DNA of 64,000 nt from Psettodes erumei (Eukaryota; Chordata; Actinopteri; Pleuronectiformes; Psettodidae). Each line of letters begins with the position of its first letter. Positions within the stretch are counted from its first letter, which is position 1. The notes under the pieces were generated by a model that saw only the letters and a list, made by a program, of their open reading frames with translations, had not been told where the DNA came from and did no database searches. Where the stretch lies: positions 147,501 to 211,500 of the forward strand of contig JAFBJZ010000627.1 of assembly GCA_016785225.1 (NCBI GenBank). The letters run 5' to 3'. Below are positions 13,682-25,652 of the stretch, in pieces. Made by a program: the position numbers and the translations under genes.

Positions 13682-14513
13682 CCGGCGTCCACGCAAAACA
13701 CCGTGGAAAGTAGAAATCATGTTCATCGAATGTCTCACGTTACAGTTTTATATCTGTGAAATTAATAAAGATTTCTTTTTATGAAACATGTTTGCATTTG
13801 TTTTGTGATTCAGAACACATAATGAAAACACTTAATAATAATAAAGGATTTAATTCTCAAGTTATTTAAAAGTTACACATTTAATTTACCTTATATTTGA
13901 AATACCACACACAGAGTTTAGTATAATTTAAGATTTTTTTACTCATTTGCAAATCTAAAAATCTTAACAGACATCACTGGGACCTCGTCATACACCTGAG
14001 CACGCGTGCACCTGTCTGCTATCAGTTAGCTAACCAGGTCAATTAATGACGTGAAACGCATCACCGGAAATGGCTTTTGAGCCGACTTTCCCCACATTGC
14101 GACTTATCTTTGGCTTTTTGTCGTGAGAGGTGAGTATTTTATAAAACTACAGTGAACAAATAAAAACAACGTATTTGCCTCCGGGACCGTAATACTACAT
14201 GGTGCTCCCATTAGAGCCGCCCGGTCCGAAATACTCACATTAGCCACAATAAATCTTGTAAGCAGGTGGTACAGATTTTAGTGTGTGAAATACGGATATT
14301 TTTTAAACTGAGATTAAAATATAAAATATGAATATAAGGGGACCGGAACAACCGGAACATTGGAGCCTCTGTGCTGCGGGCGCGCGGTTTCTCGTCGGAT
14401 TGTAATTTATGTGACCCCATGCGTCTGTTTGAATTTTTAGCTCGGTGTTTTCGTTAGTTTCGGCACTTTTTGTTTTTGTCTGTTTTTTTTTTTTTTTTTA
14501 CTGGTTCCTCGCG
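13682..14513. other. ODF2 3' end and ODF2-GLE1 intergenic region
   Basis: Contains the ODF2 polyadenylation signal (AATAAA, 13764-13769), AT-rich spacer, and the presumed GLE1 5' UTR ending in a T-run just before the ATG at 14514. No other gene is visible. Confidence 0.65.
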
Positions 14514-17500
14514 ATGCCGGCTGAAAGTCTGCGATGGGAGACGCTGGAGGCCTTGAAGAACTCGCCGAAGGGAAACATCACGTTCGACCCGTTCTGGTCG
14601 GAACGCGGCGAGGTGAGCTAACAGCCGGCTAGCTCACACGCTAGCTCTGCGGCTAACGGCTAGTAGGTGTTAGCCCAGCTGCGCTAGCTAACGCGCCTGT
14701 TTACGCAGCGTCAGGTAACTTCACCGGCGTTAATTCATCAGGCGACGTGTGACGCTTTAACCACGTGGCCCAACCAGACCGGTCCGCAGAACCACCGCGG
14801 TTTGCTAATGCGCCGATACCGAACCGAACCGAACCGGTAGCATTTAGCTACATTTGCTAAAGTGCAGTGTCAAGTTGCATTAAGAGACAAGAAGCTGATG
14901 TTTATGTATGTGTTTCCGGTCTTTTTTCTCCTCACACACACATTTAACACTCTGAAGTTGAAGTATTTGTGTTTATAATAAAACCTATAATGTAAAGCTC
15001 ATATAATAAAGCTCAGTGTGTGGTCAGCCTCCTCTAAAACAAACACATGAGTGACAGCGCGTCTCGGTTCCTGCAGCACATCATGGTGGGATGCAAAGAG
15101 GCCGTCGGCTTGTCCTCTCACTCCGGCGTCATCCTGGAGCGGCTCGGCTCCTCGCCCCTGAAGAAGTCCCTGTTCCTGGGCTCCGGCTCCGGAGCCTCCA
15201 GCCCCGGCCTGTCTGAGGAGATCCCGGCCTCGCTCTCCTCCGCGGGCTCCGCTCCTGACGTCAGCGGCAGGCACAACGCGCTGCACGCGACCGAGCAGGC
15301 CAGTCCGTCCTGTCCTTTTCCCCCGTGACTCTGTTTGGACTCGCTGTTTTACTTTTCACTGGTGAATCTTGTCTTGCAGGCTGTAAGTGACGAGGCGAAG
15401 GATGAAGATCCGGAGACGGATGACGGCGAGATTCCCAGTCCTGCGTCGCTTCCTGCCATTTCGCTGCTGTCGCCCAAAGCCATGGAGACGGCCGGCCGCA
15501 TCATCAAATTTGAGGAGGAGCACAGAGAAAAGGCCAAGGTGAGTCGCAGTTTCTCTCCAACGACCCGACACACGGGAAGCCGCGCTCTCACCTGACGCAC
15601 GTCTTAACTCCGCCGCGCAGACTGCGCTCAGGCGGCGGCAGGAGATGCAGGAGAAGCTGGTGGCGGCGGTGGCGAGCTCCGAGTCGGAGCAGCTGAAGCG
15701 CTTCGACGAGTTCATGGAGCTGAAGCAGAGGCAGGAGTACCAGAGCATACGGGACATGATGGACCGAGAGTAAGAGCCGTGCCCTGTCGCGTGTCTGAAA
15801 CATGTCGCGTGCCATCAAAACGTTCTCCGCCCTCTGCTCCGCCAGAACCAAAGAGAGCATCGGACGCCAGGAGAAGCTGAAGGAAGAGCAGCGACACCGG
15901 ATGAAGGTACGGTCATCGCACGACCAGAGGTCAGATCGGGCGCAGACAGGAAGCTCAAGTTCTCCTCAAACCGGCCTCAGATCCTGAACCTGCGGCTGAG
16001 GGAGGCGGAGCAGCAGCGCCTGCGGGAGGCGGAGCTGGAGCGGCAGCGGCAGGCGGAGGGCAGGGAGCGGCTGCGCGGCCTGAACACCATCCAGGAGGAG
16101 ATCCTGCAGCTCAACCAGCTGCTGGAGCCCTCCACCCAGTCGGCCGGCCTGGGCTCCTACAGCACCCGCGGGAACCAGCTGTGCTCCCAGGTGTCGGAGG
16201 TGGTGCGCAAGACGGCAGAGGTCCGTTCCCGCTCCCGCAGGTTTAAGTCCGACCGTCCTCCTCGGAGCCCGCGTAACCTCCTGTCTCCTCCAGGGGGAGT
16301 TCCCCAGCGTGGAGGACATGACCGTGGCCGAGCGGGCCCTGCACGAGATGAGGGCGCTGATCCGGCTGATGCAGGAGGAGGCCGCCAGGGTCCAGGAGAA
16401 GAAGAAGAAGGAGCGGGAGGAGGAGGAGGCGCGCAGGAAGCAGGCGGAGCTGCAGGTGCAGCAGGAGGCGCAGAAGAAGGCGGCGCAGACGGCCAAAGAG
16501 AAGGCACAGAGGAAAGGTGAGAGGAGGAGGATGTCAGCGAGCCGTTGTTGTTGTTGTTGTTGTCATGGTAACGTGATCCGGCTGTAACAGGGCTGCAGAA
16601 CAGCGCTGAGGACAGCACCATGAAGTGGTACCAGGAGCTGCAGGATTCAGCCGCTCACTGCGTTCGCTCCTTCGAGCAGCTCAACTCCCCGAAAGACGTG
16701 CAGGTGCGTCCGCCCCGCCGCCGCCCCCGACGCACGACTCGCGCCGCCGGACGCCGGCTGTTTTACTCTCTCCTCTCCGGGCGCAGACCAAGAAGCTGAA
16801 GCTGGAGCTCCAGAAGGCGGCCACCATCCCCGTCAGCCAGATCGCCAGCAACTCCGGGTCGCAGCTGCGGGAGATCTTCGACAAGATCGACAAGCTGCTG
16901 TCGGCGAGGGAGGTGGCGTCGGGGGGGAGGTTCGTCTGCGCCTCGCAGCATCCGCAGGGCCTGGACTTCGTCAGCTACAAACTGGCCGAGAAGTTCGTGG
17001 TGAGTCGGCCGTTCGATCCCCGGGGGGTGGTGGGTGGGGTGGGTGGGGCGTGTGATGTCACAGCAGACAAAACGTTAAACTCCGCCTCCCGTGTGCAGAA
17101 ACAAGGAGAGGAGGAGGTGGCGTCTCACCACGAAGCCGCCTTCCCCATCGCCGTGGTGGCCTCCGGGGTGTGGGAGCTGCACCCGCGGGTGGGAGACCTC
17201 ATCCTGGCCCACCTGCACAAGAAATGCCCGTACGCCGTCCCGCACTACCCGCCCATGAAGGACGGCACGCCCGTGGCCGAGTATCAGAGGTGAGGGGCTG
17301 CGCCGCGTCGCCGCGTCCTGCTCTGGTCTGCAGGTGCACGTTCACATCCTGTGCCCCCCCAGGATTCTGGGTTACCGCGTCGACGACGACGGGGTCGAAG
17401 GTCAGGACAGTTTCCTGAAGAGGATGTCCGGGATGATCCGCCTGTACGCCGCCGTCATCCAGCTGCGGTGGCCCTACGGCTCCAAGCAGGGGGTAAACAC

Positions 17501-18068
17501 ACGAGTCACATGACACCCGTCAGTCAGCCAACCAGGAAGTCCAGTCTTTTCATATATATTGAAACACTTTTTATCTGATTTCAGTCGGCGCCTCACGGGC
17601 TGAACCACGGCTGGCGCTGGTTGGCCCAGATGCTGAACATGGAGCCGCTGGCCGACATCACGGCGACGCTGCTGTTCGACTTCCTGGAGGCGAGTCTTTT
17701 TTTTTTTTTATTTAAAGACGTGGATGTTTGAAGCGTCGGTGGTGAATCGTCTGCGTGTCGCCCTCAGGTCTGCGGTCACGCTCTGATGAAGCAGTACCAG
17801 AGCCAGTTCTGGAAACTGGTCCTGCTCCTGAAGGAGGAGTACTTCCCCAGGTACGAGCTCGCCTCACCTTTAGCGCTCTGCGGCGCGGCGGCAGCGGCGC
17901 TCTCACCGTTTCCTCTCTCTCGGCGTCTGCAGGATCGAAGCGGTGACGAGCAGCGGACAGATGGGCTCCGTCATCAGACTCAAGCAGTTTCTGGAGGTGA
18001 GATGCTCGCGGCTAACGCTAACGTGTCAGGCTCAGGTTCTCATTAACAAACTGGACTTCACTTTGTCT

Positions 18069-18103
<35 letters not shown>

Positions 18104-18175
18104 AAGACGTCGCTGCAGAGCCGACAGATCAGTCCGCCAAAAGGTCAGCTGGGCTCCACCTTCTGGAGGTCGTGA
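14514..18175 (+). CDS. gle1: GLE1 RNA export mediator, complete
   Basis: GLE1 sits at the cytoplasmic face of nuclear pores, where with IP6 it activates the helicase DDX19 during mRNA export; it also acts in translation. Fifteen exons: 14514-14612, 15077-15298, 15380-15538, 15621-15769, 15846-15906, 15981-16220, 16294-16516, 16591-16703, 16787-16999, 17099-17289, 17363-17492, 17585-17689, 17768-17850, 17933-17996 and 18107-18175, about 706 residues. The start MPAESLRWETLEALKNSPKG matches the family. A long charged coiled coil follows (EQLKRFDEFMELKQRQEYQ; KILNLRLREAEQQ-type). The C-terminal HEAT-like domain is nearly invariant (QKAATIPVSQIA, GEEEVASHHEAAFPIAVVAS, DLILAHLHKKCPY, FLKRMSGMIRLYAA, LNHGWRWLAQ, SSGQMGS), ending STFWRS. 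The exon 12 donor is GC, not GT. The exon 2 donor is uncertain: CAG/GCCAGT (15298) or an earlier GT at 15259. AATAAA is at 18658-18663. Confidence 0.96.
17690..17767 (+). other. gle1: GC-AG intron 12 of GLE1
   Basis: Exon 12 ends TTC CTG GAG at 17689 and the intron opens GCGAGT; the next exon starts after CTCAG with GTC TGC GGT. Reading FLE|VCGHALMKQYQ matches GLE1 exactly across the join, so the GC donor is fixed by homology. GC-AG introns are a known minority class spliced by the major spliceosome. Confidence 0.85.
18071..18101. repeat. (CA)n tract at the last GLE1 acceptor
   Basis: About 15 CA units end 5 bases before the acceptor AG (18105-18106) of the terminal GLE1 exon. No pyrimidine tract is present between them. 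Confidence 0.9.
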
Positions 18176-19055
18176 GGGACGAGGAGACGCTGGGAAACCG
18201 TCCTCCGCTCCACGGGCAGGAGAAGAGGAGGCTGCTGGGAAGACGAGCGCGTCGGGTTTCACTCGCTGGACGTCTGGTCGACGGTCCGGCCCGGCTCCTT
18301 TTAGACTTTAGCAGCAGCTTTGTCAAACGAGCGTCTCCGGAGGGGAAGACGGATGTCCGTCCACCCGACGTCTGCTCCGGTGTCCTGATCCGGACGCGTC
18401 CGCGTCTCGCGGCGTTAAGAATCGTAGCTCAGAAGAAGCCGAACAGAAGGACGTGGGAGAATTCTGCCGCTCGAGAAAAGTGCCTGAAGCAGAACCGTGT
18501 TCCAGATGATTTTTTTTTTTTTTACTGTGCTCATGAAATCTGGATTACAGCTCCGACCCTCCGGACACCGCTCTGATCCCGTCAGCTGTTTTATTTATTC
18601 TCGTTTCACGCGGTTCCACGAGCTGCGACGTCTCCGTCCGCGAGAGCAGATACGTGAAATAAAAGCCGGTGGACAGTTTGATGCGTCTCCGTCTCGTTCT
18701 TAAAGTTTCCAGCGACGAAAGAAAGAGCGAGATATTTCCACCTGATTAGATTAAGATAGATTACTCTGTAATCCTGCAGAAGAAACGCACATCCCCGAGT
18801 TTCCACGTGTTTTATTCGACTTTTTTTTTTTTTTTTTTTTTTTTTACAACTATGCACATTGAGCTGGTTTCGAACCCGCGGTCGACGGTTTGCATGTGAA
18901 ATACATTCTTAACGTTTAGATTTTCACTAAATCGGAGGTTCGGTCGCCAGCGGAGGTCGCTTCCCGCCGAAAATCCTCGCGCAGGAAAATGAAGTTTTAC
19001 CGCTCAGTCTCTTTGAGGCGCCTCACACCCCCCCCCCCCCCCTTCAGCTTCAGCT
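18176..19055. other. GLE1/PTGES2 convergent 3' region
   Basis: Holds the GLE1 3' UTR (AATAAA 18658-18663) and the PTGES2 3' UTR (minus-strand AATAAA 18816-18811), plus a 27-base T run near 18820-18845 and a C run near 19027-19042. The two polyadenylation signals face each other about 150 bp apart. Confidence 0.7.
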
Positions 19056-20792
19056 TCAGTTTCTTCCCTCGTGGTTGAGCGCGGCGCTCTCCACCCGTCG
19101 GTACCAGCGCTTGACTTTGGTGTTCTCCATCATGTCGTCGAACGCCTGCAGGCCCTCCATCACCCGCAGGACGCCGAACACCGCCTGCACACAGGAAGCG
19201 CTTAAGTGACGCCAGGGAAACCACCGCTTTTATTCTGGGATCTTAATCGGGCGTGCAGGTGCGCTTCATTCCCTCACCAGGTCGGCCAGGTTGGGTTGAT
19301 CTCCGCCCATGAACTTCCTCGTCTTGCCGATGGCCGCCACCCAGTCGTTGACGGCCTTGTACAGGTCCTGCCTGACGTCGTCCTGCAGATTGTGTCTGAC
19401 CGACAGGAAGTAAAAAACAAAAAAACGGCGATTTAAAGAGAAGAAGCTACAAGCCCCGCCCCCACACCGCCGGCGCCACGCTTCACTCACCGACTCTTCA
19501 GCCTCTTGGAGATGAGGAACATGGCGGCGGCGCCCACGTACTTGGCGAAGAAACCCTCGAAGGTGCCGAACTTGCCCTCGCGCACGATGTAGTCGAAGGA
19601 GGCCAGGGCCTCGCCGGTGGTCCGGTACACGTTGGGGGATATGAGGTGCACCAGCCAGTCGTCCGCCCACTGACGCCACTTCATCTCCTCTCTGGAAACA
19701 CGGCGGGGAAAAAAAAAAAAAACACGTGTGAGGACGTGACGGCGGACGTGACGGCGCCCGGAACCCGAACCCGACTCACTTCTGCATCCCCTTCTCGGGG
19801 TAAACGGCGGCGGTCTGGTCTTCGCTCAGCATCAGCCAGTACTTGTTGTTGTACTCCGTCACCTCCTTCCCGCGGTCGTTCACCGCCTTCATCTCCGGGT
19901 AGCAGCGGAGGATCTCCGCCACGCTCTTCTCCCTGGGAAAACGCAGAACGTTTTTGACAACCAATCCGAGGCGGCGGCGGAGGAGAAATAATCCTAATCC
20001 CATGTCGTCGCGCACTCACCTGCTGATCAAGAACGTCTTGAGGGAGCTGATGATGACGGACGAGTCGTTGAGTTGCTGCGACGGGAGAGACAAAGACGAG
20101 ACGACGTCTCCGGTTTGAACCAGGTTGACCGCACCTAATCAATATATCCGTTATCGATCGACGCGTCATCTCACCACCTGGTCGTCCACCATCAGGATGG
20201 GCACCTTCCTGTAGGCCGACCACTTGATCTCCTGCCGCATCACCGGGTTCACCTCCACGACCTCGTACGGGAGCCCGTGGTAGTCCAGGAAGGCCCGCAC
20301 CTTGCTGCAGAACGGGCAGGTCTTGTACTGGTACAGGGTCAGCCTCGGACCCCCGCCGCCCGGAACCTGGGGGGCGGGACGCAGGTGTTCCGTTACCTGG
20401 CTCCAAACGTGCCGCTCCTTCTCCGTCTCGCCCGCTCGGTTCAGATAAAGCTACGCGCGTTTTGAATGGTCGCACCTGGCGCCTGGCGCGCGCGGACTCA
20501 CCTCGGTCTGCTCCTGGGCCAGGTGCCGCTGGAAGGAGAACGTCACGGTCTGGTACAGACCCAGACCTCCGCCGAGCAGGACGGCGCAGCCCAGCGCCCT
20601 GCCTCCTCCCGCCCGCAGAGAGGAGAGCAGTTTGGACCGGACCCCCGCGCCGCCGGTACCGTACGCCCTCCTGGACACGTGCGCGCGCGCGCTCCCCACC
20701 AGGTAGGAGACGGTACCGGGCCGGCGGACCGCCGGGGACTCCAGGAAAGACCAGCCGACCTTACCCAGTGTTCTGGCGCAGGCGGCCGCCAT
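19056..20792 (-). CDS. ptges2: Prostaglandin E synthase 2 (membrane-associated), complete
   Basis: PTGES2 (mPGES-2) isomerises PGH2 to PGE2 and can also bind haem and glutathione; it is Golgi-membrane bound and can be released after N-terminal processing. Seven exons: 20792-20502, 20366-20178, 20075-20020, 19932-19780, 19691-19491, 19395-19278 and 19184-19056, 378 residues, close to the human length. The ATG gives MAAACARTLGKVG. An Arg/Ala/Ser-rich leader and a hydrophobic segment (about residues 65-82, ALGCAVLLGGGLGLY) precede the glutaredoxin-like domain with the conserved CPFC motif (YKTCPFCSKVRAFLDYHGLP). The GST-C-like domain is highly conserved (QQLNDSSVIIS, MKAVNDRGKEVTEYNNKYWL, KWRQWADDWLVHLISPNVYR, FMGGDQPNLADL). 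Phases are consistent throughout. An upstream in-frame ATG exists, but this start fits the family. It is divergent from RALGDS and convergent with GLE1. Confidence 0.97.
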
Positions 20793-21414
20793 GTTTGCTT
20801 TACATAAAATCCCCACAATGCACCGCGAGGAAGGCGAGGCGAGGGTTTGTAACCCCTGCGCTGGGTCTGACAGGCGGTGTGCTGCCCCCGGTGGCGTACA
20901 AAGGAAAAGATAAATCTTTTTTTTATACCAAATGTTTGGACGAAACCAGGGGAACCAGGGGCCCAGAGGGGTCAGTCCGGATAAACACCAGTTATTTAAC
21001 AACACTCACATTCCTGAGACACTTAAAATATATATTTCATCCAAACTGGAGGTGAAAATCAGCTGTGGGCTGCATGATGAACCTGAATTTAAACTTTTCT
21101 TTCACTTTTTTTTTTTTTTTTTTACATTAAAAGTAATAAAATTCTATATTTTTTTAGGTTCTTTGGGTTAATTGAAATAATATTTTATATAAATAAAATA
21201 TCAAAAATAATATTTTATTATATATAATTTTTTATTATTATTATTTCTTTACTAATCGTTCAAGAGCATCTGCGTCGCCGCGCGGCGCGTTCAGGGGCGT
21301 CGCTGTTCCGAGGAGCGGCAGCGGTAGCGGCGGTAGCGGCAGGAGCGGCAGGAGCGGCAGGCGCGGCAGGCGCGGCAGCGTCTCGTCTTGGTGAAAGCGG
21401 AGTTTCCTCTCCGC

Positions 21415-21451
<37 letters not shown>

Positions 21452-22062
21452 TTACAGCATCAGTGGTACAGTGAGGGGAGAACACCACCACATCTTCCTC
21501 CACCGACCCCCGGACTCACCGCTCTTCTCTGGGATGCCGTCGTCGAGGACCCGGAGCGAGGACCCGTTCGGGAGAGCCGATGCCGGAGGACGCGTCTCCG
21601 CCGCCGTCGTCGGTCGAGCGTGACGGGAGAGGGGAGCGGAGCGGAGCGGCGACGGACGGATCGAAGTCTGGTCACCGCTGGGCTTAGCGGGCTAACGCTA
21701 GCACGCTAACGTTAGCTAGCCCTCAGCTCGCTCTTGGTCGCCCCCCACCCCCACCTCCACCACCTCCACCTCCACCCCCTCCACCACCCGGTCGTGGTGT
21801 TTTCCTCCACGACTTAAAAAAAAAAACAACACACACACCCGGATGCTTTTTTCTATTCATGTGGGGACATCTTGGACATCTTCTCTCAAGGATGACGCGC
21901 TGTAGCCGCCTGCTAGCCTAAGCTAACCGCGAGCATCGCTAACCGCCCCCCCGTTATTTATTTGTGTATTTTTTTTTTTTTCTTCTCCGTGAACAACAAG
22001 ATGCTGGCGGAGGAGGAGTGTGTGTGACGGCGGAGCTGAACTCGGACACGGACACACACTCC
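20793..22062. other. PTGES2/RALGDS divergent intergenic region
   Basis: AT-rich spacer (about 20900-21240) then a GC-rich, CpG-rich block (about 21260-21960) with a (CAG)n tract at 21418-21446, GCTAGC-type sequence near 21690-21720 and a CCACC-rich run (about 21740-21790). The GC-rich block looks like the promoter and 5' UTR of the first RALGDS leader exon. No additional coding gene is supported. Confidence 0.55.
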
Positions 22063-22106
22063 ATGAAGGTCATGATACTGAGAGAATGATCATGCTGGAA
22101 AAACAG
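22063..22106 (+). CDS. ralgds: RALGDS candidate first exon A, with overlapping uORF
   Basis: ATG at 22086 reads MIMLEKQ and stops at a strong donor (CAG/GTAAGA, 22106/22107) in phase 0, which fits the shared second exon starting SSTQEIGEE at 33543. Human RALGDS has a comparable isoform with a very short leader before SSTQEI. An upstream ORF (ATG 22063, reading MKVMILRE) terminates at 22087-22089, with its TGA overlapping the main ATG as ATGA. Use of this exon is inferred; RNA evidence is needed to confirm it. Confidence 0.5.
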
Positions 22107-22159
22107 GTAAGAGAGCGGCACACCTGGCCTCATTAGCATATCTGCGACGAGCCGTTAGT

Positions 22160-22192
<33 letters not shown>

Positions 22193-23304
22193 AGGCTTGG
22201 TACGATAAAAGAAAAAACACGTTGTATGTTGTGGTTCTGGTTTCTCATGATAACACTGACATATATAATAATAATAATAATAATCATAATAATAATAATA
22301 ATACGGAGAAAAAACTGCTGGAATAATAAAATAAAATAAACAGTAACTCTCTATATAAATTATTGTTGTTAAACTATAAAAAAAATAATTTAATTGTCAT
22401 AGTAAAACAGGCAGAGAGGGATGGAAGTACTGATACTGCACTCAAGTACAGTACAGGTACTATTACTATACTATAGGTACTGTTTTATTTTACTGTAGAC
22501 TAAATGATCATTTTCCAGATGAATTGATCTGAAACACCTATAGACATCAGTACAGTGTACTCCCTCCCAGGTCTATTGATTAATATAATAATACTGATAA
22601 TGATATTTTGCTGATTGATAAGTGAACATGATGAAAACATTCTTTGTTTACTGTAAATAACAATCAGCTGGTCGGGCTGACAAAAAATGAGACAGATCAA
22701 TAAAAGTACGGCGACGCCTGGGTTCAGGAAGTGACATCATAACCTCGTCTGTCCGTCACATCGCAGCCCGGCTCGGAGACGCGGTACCGGTGGTGACGTT
22801 TCCAGCGGGAAATGAATCGATCAATATCGATCGATCGATCGATCGCCTCGATGGCGGAGCGCCGGTTTGAAAGGCGTCCGGGTCGGATGCAGCTGGAAGC
22901 CCGGTGCATGCTGGGATACGTGTGGCTGCAGGCACCTTCAGGAATCACAGCTTGGAGAAGTTATCCCCGCGCTCCTGCTGCTTTGTGTTGCACGGTGTGC
23001 GGCGGGTGTCGTCACGTGCGGGGTGTTTGTCGTAACTTCCTGTCGTTTTACTTCCTGCTTCCTCGAGACGTCGCACAGCTTTTCCTGGAGGACGCTTACT
23101 TTGAACGACGGTTACATATCCTTGTTTGTGTCGGCGGCGTTAGTGACGGAGGAGCAGGGTGGTGTAGTAAAGTGTGTGTGTGTGTGTGTGTTTGTCATTT
23201 GCTGACTGTTTGTCCAGTCAGCAAACGGCTCTGATTTGTTTTTCAAATCTGCTCCGTGAGACGCCGCCGTCCACGTTTGTCATTTCCAAACTGCCTGGAT
23301 CAGT

Positions 23305-23346
<42 letters not shown>

Positions 23347-24106
23347 GTGTGTGTGTGTGTGTAGACGCTGTAATCACTCGCAGGCGTGTTGTCGTTCACG
23401 CTGACTCCGCAGGCCAGAAACATGACGCTCACTCTGACTCTTTGTGCGTTTGTTTGTGTGGTTTCTTTTTTCCCCCAGTTCTTGATTCGTGTTGTTTTTC
23501 TGTCCGGCGACGGCGAATGAGACGTCGTCTTCCTCCCCCCCCCCCTCGCCGCCTGCGCCGCCACGCGAGGTGTGAAACTTTGACTCTGACTCGCGGCGGA
23601 TCGGCGATCAATAACATGTTGTATCGGTGTTTTGCGTCTGATCGAAGTGAAAAGGTTCCTGCTGCAGAATGCAGAGTAACGTCAGTGCGTGTGGTGAAGC
23701 TGCGGCTTAGCCTAGCGTAGCTTAGCCTAGCCTAGCCTAGCTTAGCACGCAGCCTGGAAACAGGTGACAACTCAAACTGATAGCAGCTCCGGCTGTGGCG
23801 ACAAACAGCTGATAACATCTGAGCTCAGCGAGCGACATTGTGGACTCGGGCGCCGGACGCGCCGCTGCGTGTTCTTTTGCCGTCACGTGTCCCGGACCCG
23901 TTTGGTACCTGCACCTCCCGTCCTGCCTTTGTCCCGACCCGCAGGTCGGCTTCCTGTCCCGACCCGGCGTCTCTACGGGGGGGTGGGGGGGGGGTTATGT
24001 AGACCCATGAAGAGCTGGCTTTGCCTCCCTGTTTCCATGACGACCGCTCTCCTACAGTATTCAGCCGTGGGACGGCCTCTGCATGTGAAAGCAGTTTCCC
24101 CGTGGT

Positions 24107-24173
<67 letters not shown>

Positions 24174-24307
24174 CTTCTTCTTCTTCTTCTGTCTGTTTCT
24201 TTAAAAGCACTTCATCTTCGCTCGCCACCGCCGCAAAGACGTCGGAGCGCCATTTGCATCTGAATCAAGGCCGACTTCTGCCTTTGTTGCCCGTTTGAAT
24301 TCCCCCC

Positions 24308-24357
<50 letters not shown>

Positions 24358-24393
24358 GGGGCGCGCTCACTTGAAATATTTACACGTAGCGTC

Positions 24394-24424
<31 letters not shown>

Positions 24425-25145
24425 TGATACGTGACACTCGTGCGATGGAGGAGATTAAAAAAAACAACAAAACGCGCTCATGTTTTCAGGACTTCCTGTG
24501 TGACCTACATACGAGCAGGTGGAGACTTTTTGACGGAGCAGAGAAGAAGAAGTTCGACCGGGTCGGCCCCGGCGGTTTGACCCGACGGTTTGAAGCGCAC
24601 GTGAACGGGGCGGCGTCAGGAGGAAGGGCGAGGAAGACGCCGCTCTTAAGCCCCTCCCCTCGTATCTGAGGCGGGGTCCTGCCAGGACAGCATGGGGGGG
24701 GGGCGGGTTAAATCACTGCAGCATAATGAAGAAGACCCTGTGTACCTGCTGCACCTCAGGGTGGGGGTGGGGGGGGGGGTGGCAAACACACTGCGGTTGT
24801 GGCACAACAGCTGAGCTGTTGGGCAATACCTCCAGAAGACGGAAAGACAAGAGAGCAGCTGCTGACGAGGAGGAGGAGGAGGAGGAGGAGGAGGAGGAAA
24901 GACGAGAAGAGGAAGAGGGAGGGAGGGAGGGGGGGGACTGTTGGCGGCTGGGAAGACGGAGGAGGAGGAGGAGGAGGAGGGAGGAGGAGGTGGAGAGGTT
25001 CCTCTTTTTCTCCGAGACGGCTTTCTCTCGGTCGTCAGTGAGAGGCAGAGCGAGCGAGAGGGGAGTTCCTCCTTTTTTCTCTCTCTCTCTCTCTTTTTTT
25101 TTTGCGTTTTCTTTTTTGTCGCGTTGTCGCGTCGTGTCGCGCGAC
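22107..25145. other. RALGDS 5' intronic region, repeat-rich
   Basis: No exon is supported. Contains AAT/ATA tracts (about 22265-22305), a fish-type AGTAC-rich segment (about 22425-22500), ATCG repeats (about 22820-22850), a (CCTAG)n run (about 23710-23745), several CA/GT tracts including 23304-23362, 24111-24171 and 24310-24351, a GA tract (about 24400-24425) and GGA tracts (about 24868-24990). Confidence 0.6.
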
Positions 25146-25241
25146 ATGGAAACCAGGACGACGTTCAGCCTGCACAGAGCGCTCGCTCAGCCCGTCAGGA
25201 TGTGCATGTTCGACTTCCCCGTCAGCATCCTGGACGACCTG
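25146..25241 (+). CDS. ralgds: RALGDS candidate first exon B
   Basis: ATG at 25146 opens 32 codons (METRTTFSLHRALAQPVRMC, then FDFPVSILDDL) ending at a consensus donor CTG/GTGAGT in phase 0, compatible with the shared second exon. The upstream sequence is GA/CT-rich with no TATA box. I do not recognise this leader from a named isoform; the assignment to RALGDS rests on position, strand, open frame and phase. Confidence 0.45.
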
Positions 25242-25282
<41 letters not shown>

Positions 25283-25386
25283 CATGCACGTGCCGCGTCG
25301 CGTGTGTGTGTGTGTGTGTGTGTGTCTTTCTCTCACGAGTGACATTTTGTGCACTGCAGAGCACATTTAAGTATTTATTGTGCATA

Positions 25387-25391
<5 letters not shown>

Positions 25392-25454
<63 letters not shown>

Positions 25455-25591
25455 CATTGTGATAGTCTGTGTGGAATCTGGTCACGGTGGATGTCAACAA
25501 CCTGCTGCTCACCTCCGACCGATTAACGGCCAATCAGAACGCGTAAACAAAAGTCACGTGACTCACAGGAGGAGCAGCAGACGTGCTGTGG

Positions 25592-25651
<60 letters not shown>
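25392..25651. repeat. Two long (GT)n microsatellites
   Basis: GT tracts at about 25392-25452 and 25593-25651, the second followed directly by a G run, in the RALGDS 5' intron. Other GT tracts lie at 25243-25278 and 25302-25324. Confidence 0.92.

Positions 25652-25652
<1 letters not shown>

Noticed and set aside
20462..21055. Plus-strand frame opposite PTGES2 exon 1
   Set aside because: It is a shadow of a GC-rich exon; the minus strand has the correct start, donor and family sequence.
21418..21446. Polyglutamine-coding CAG tract
   Set aside because: It lies in the presumed non-coding 5' region of RALGDS leader A; no supported reading frame crosses it.
22425..22500. Transposon copy
   Set aside because: The AGTAC-rich sequence resembles a common fish repeat, but no ends, target-site duplication or coding capacity can be seen, so it is mentioned only within the intron description.
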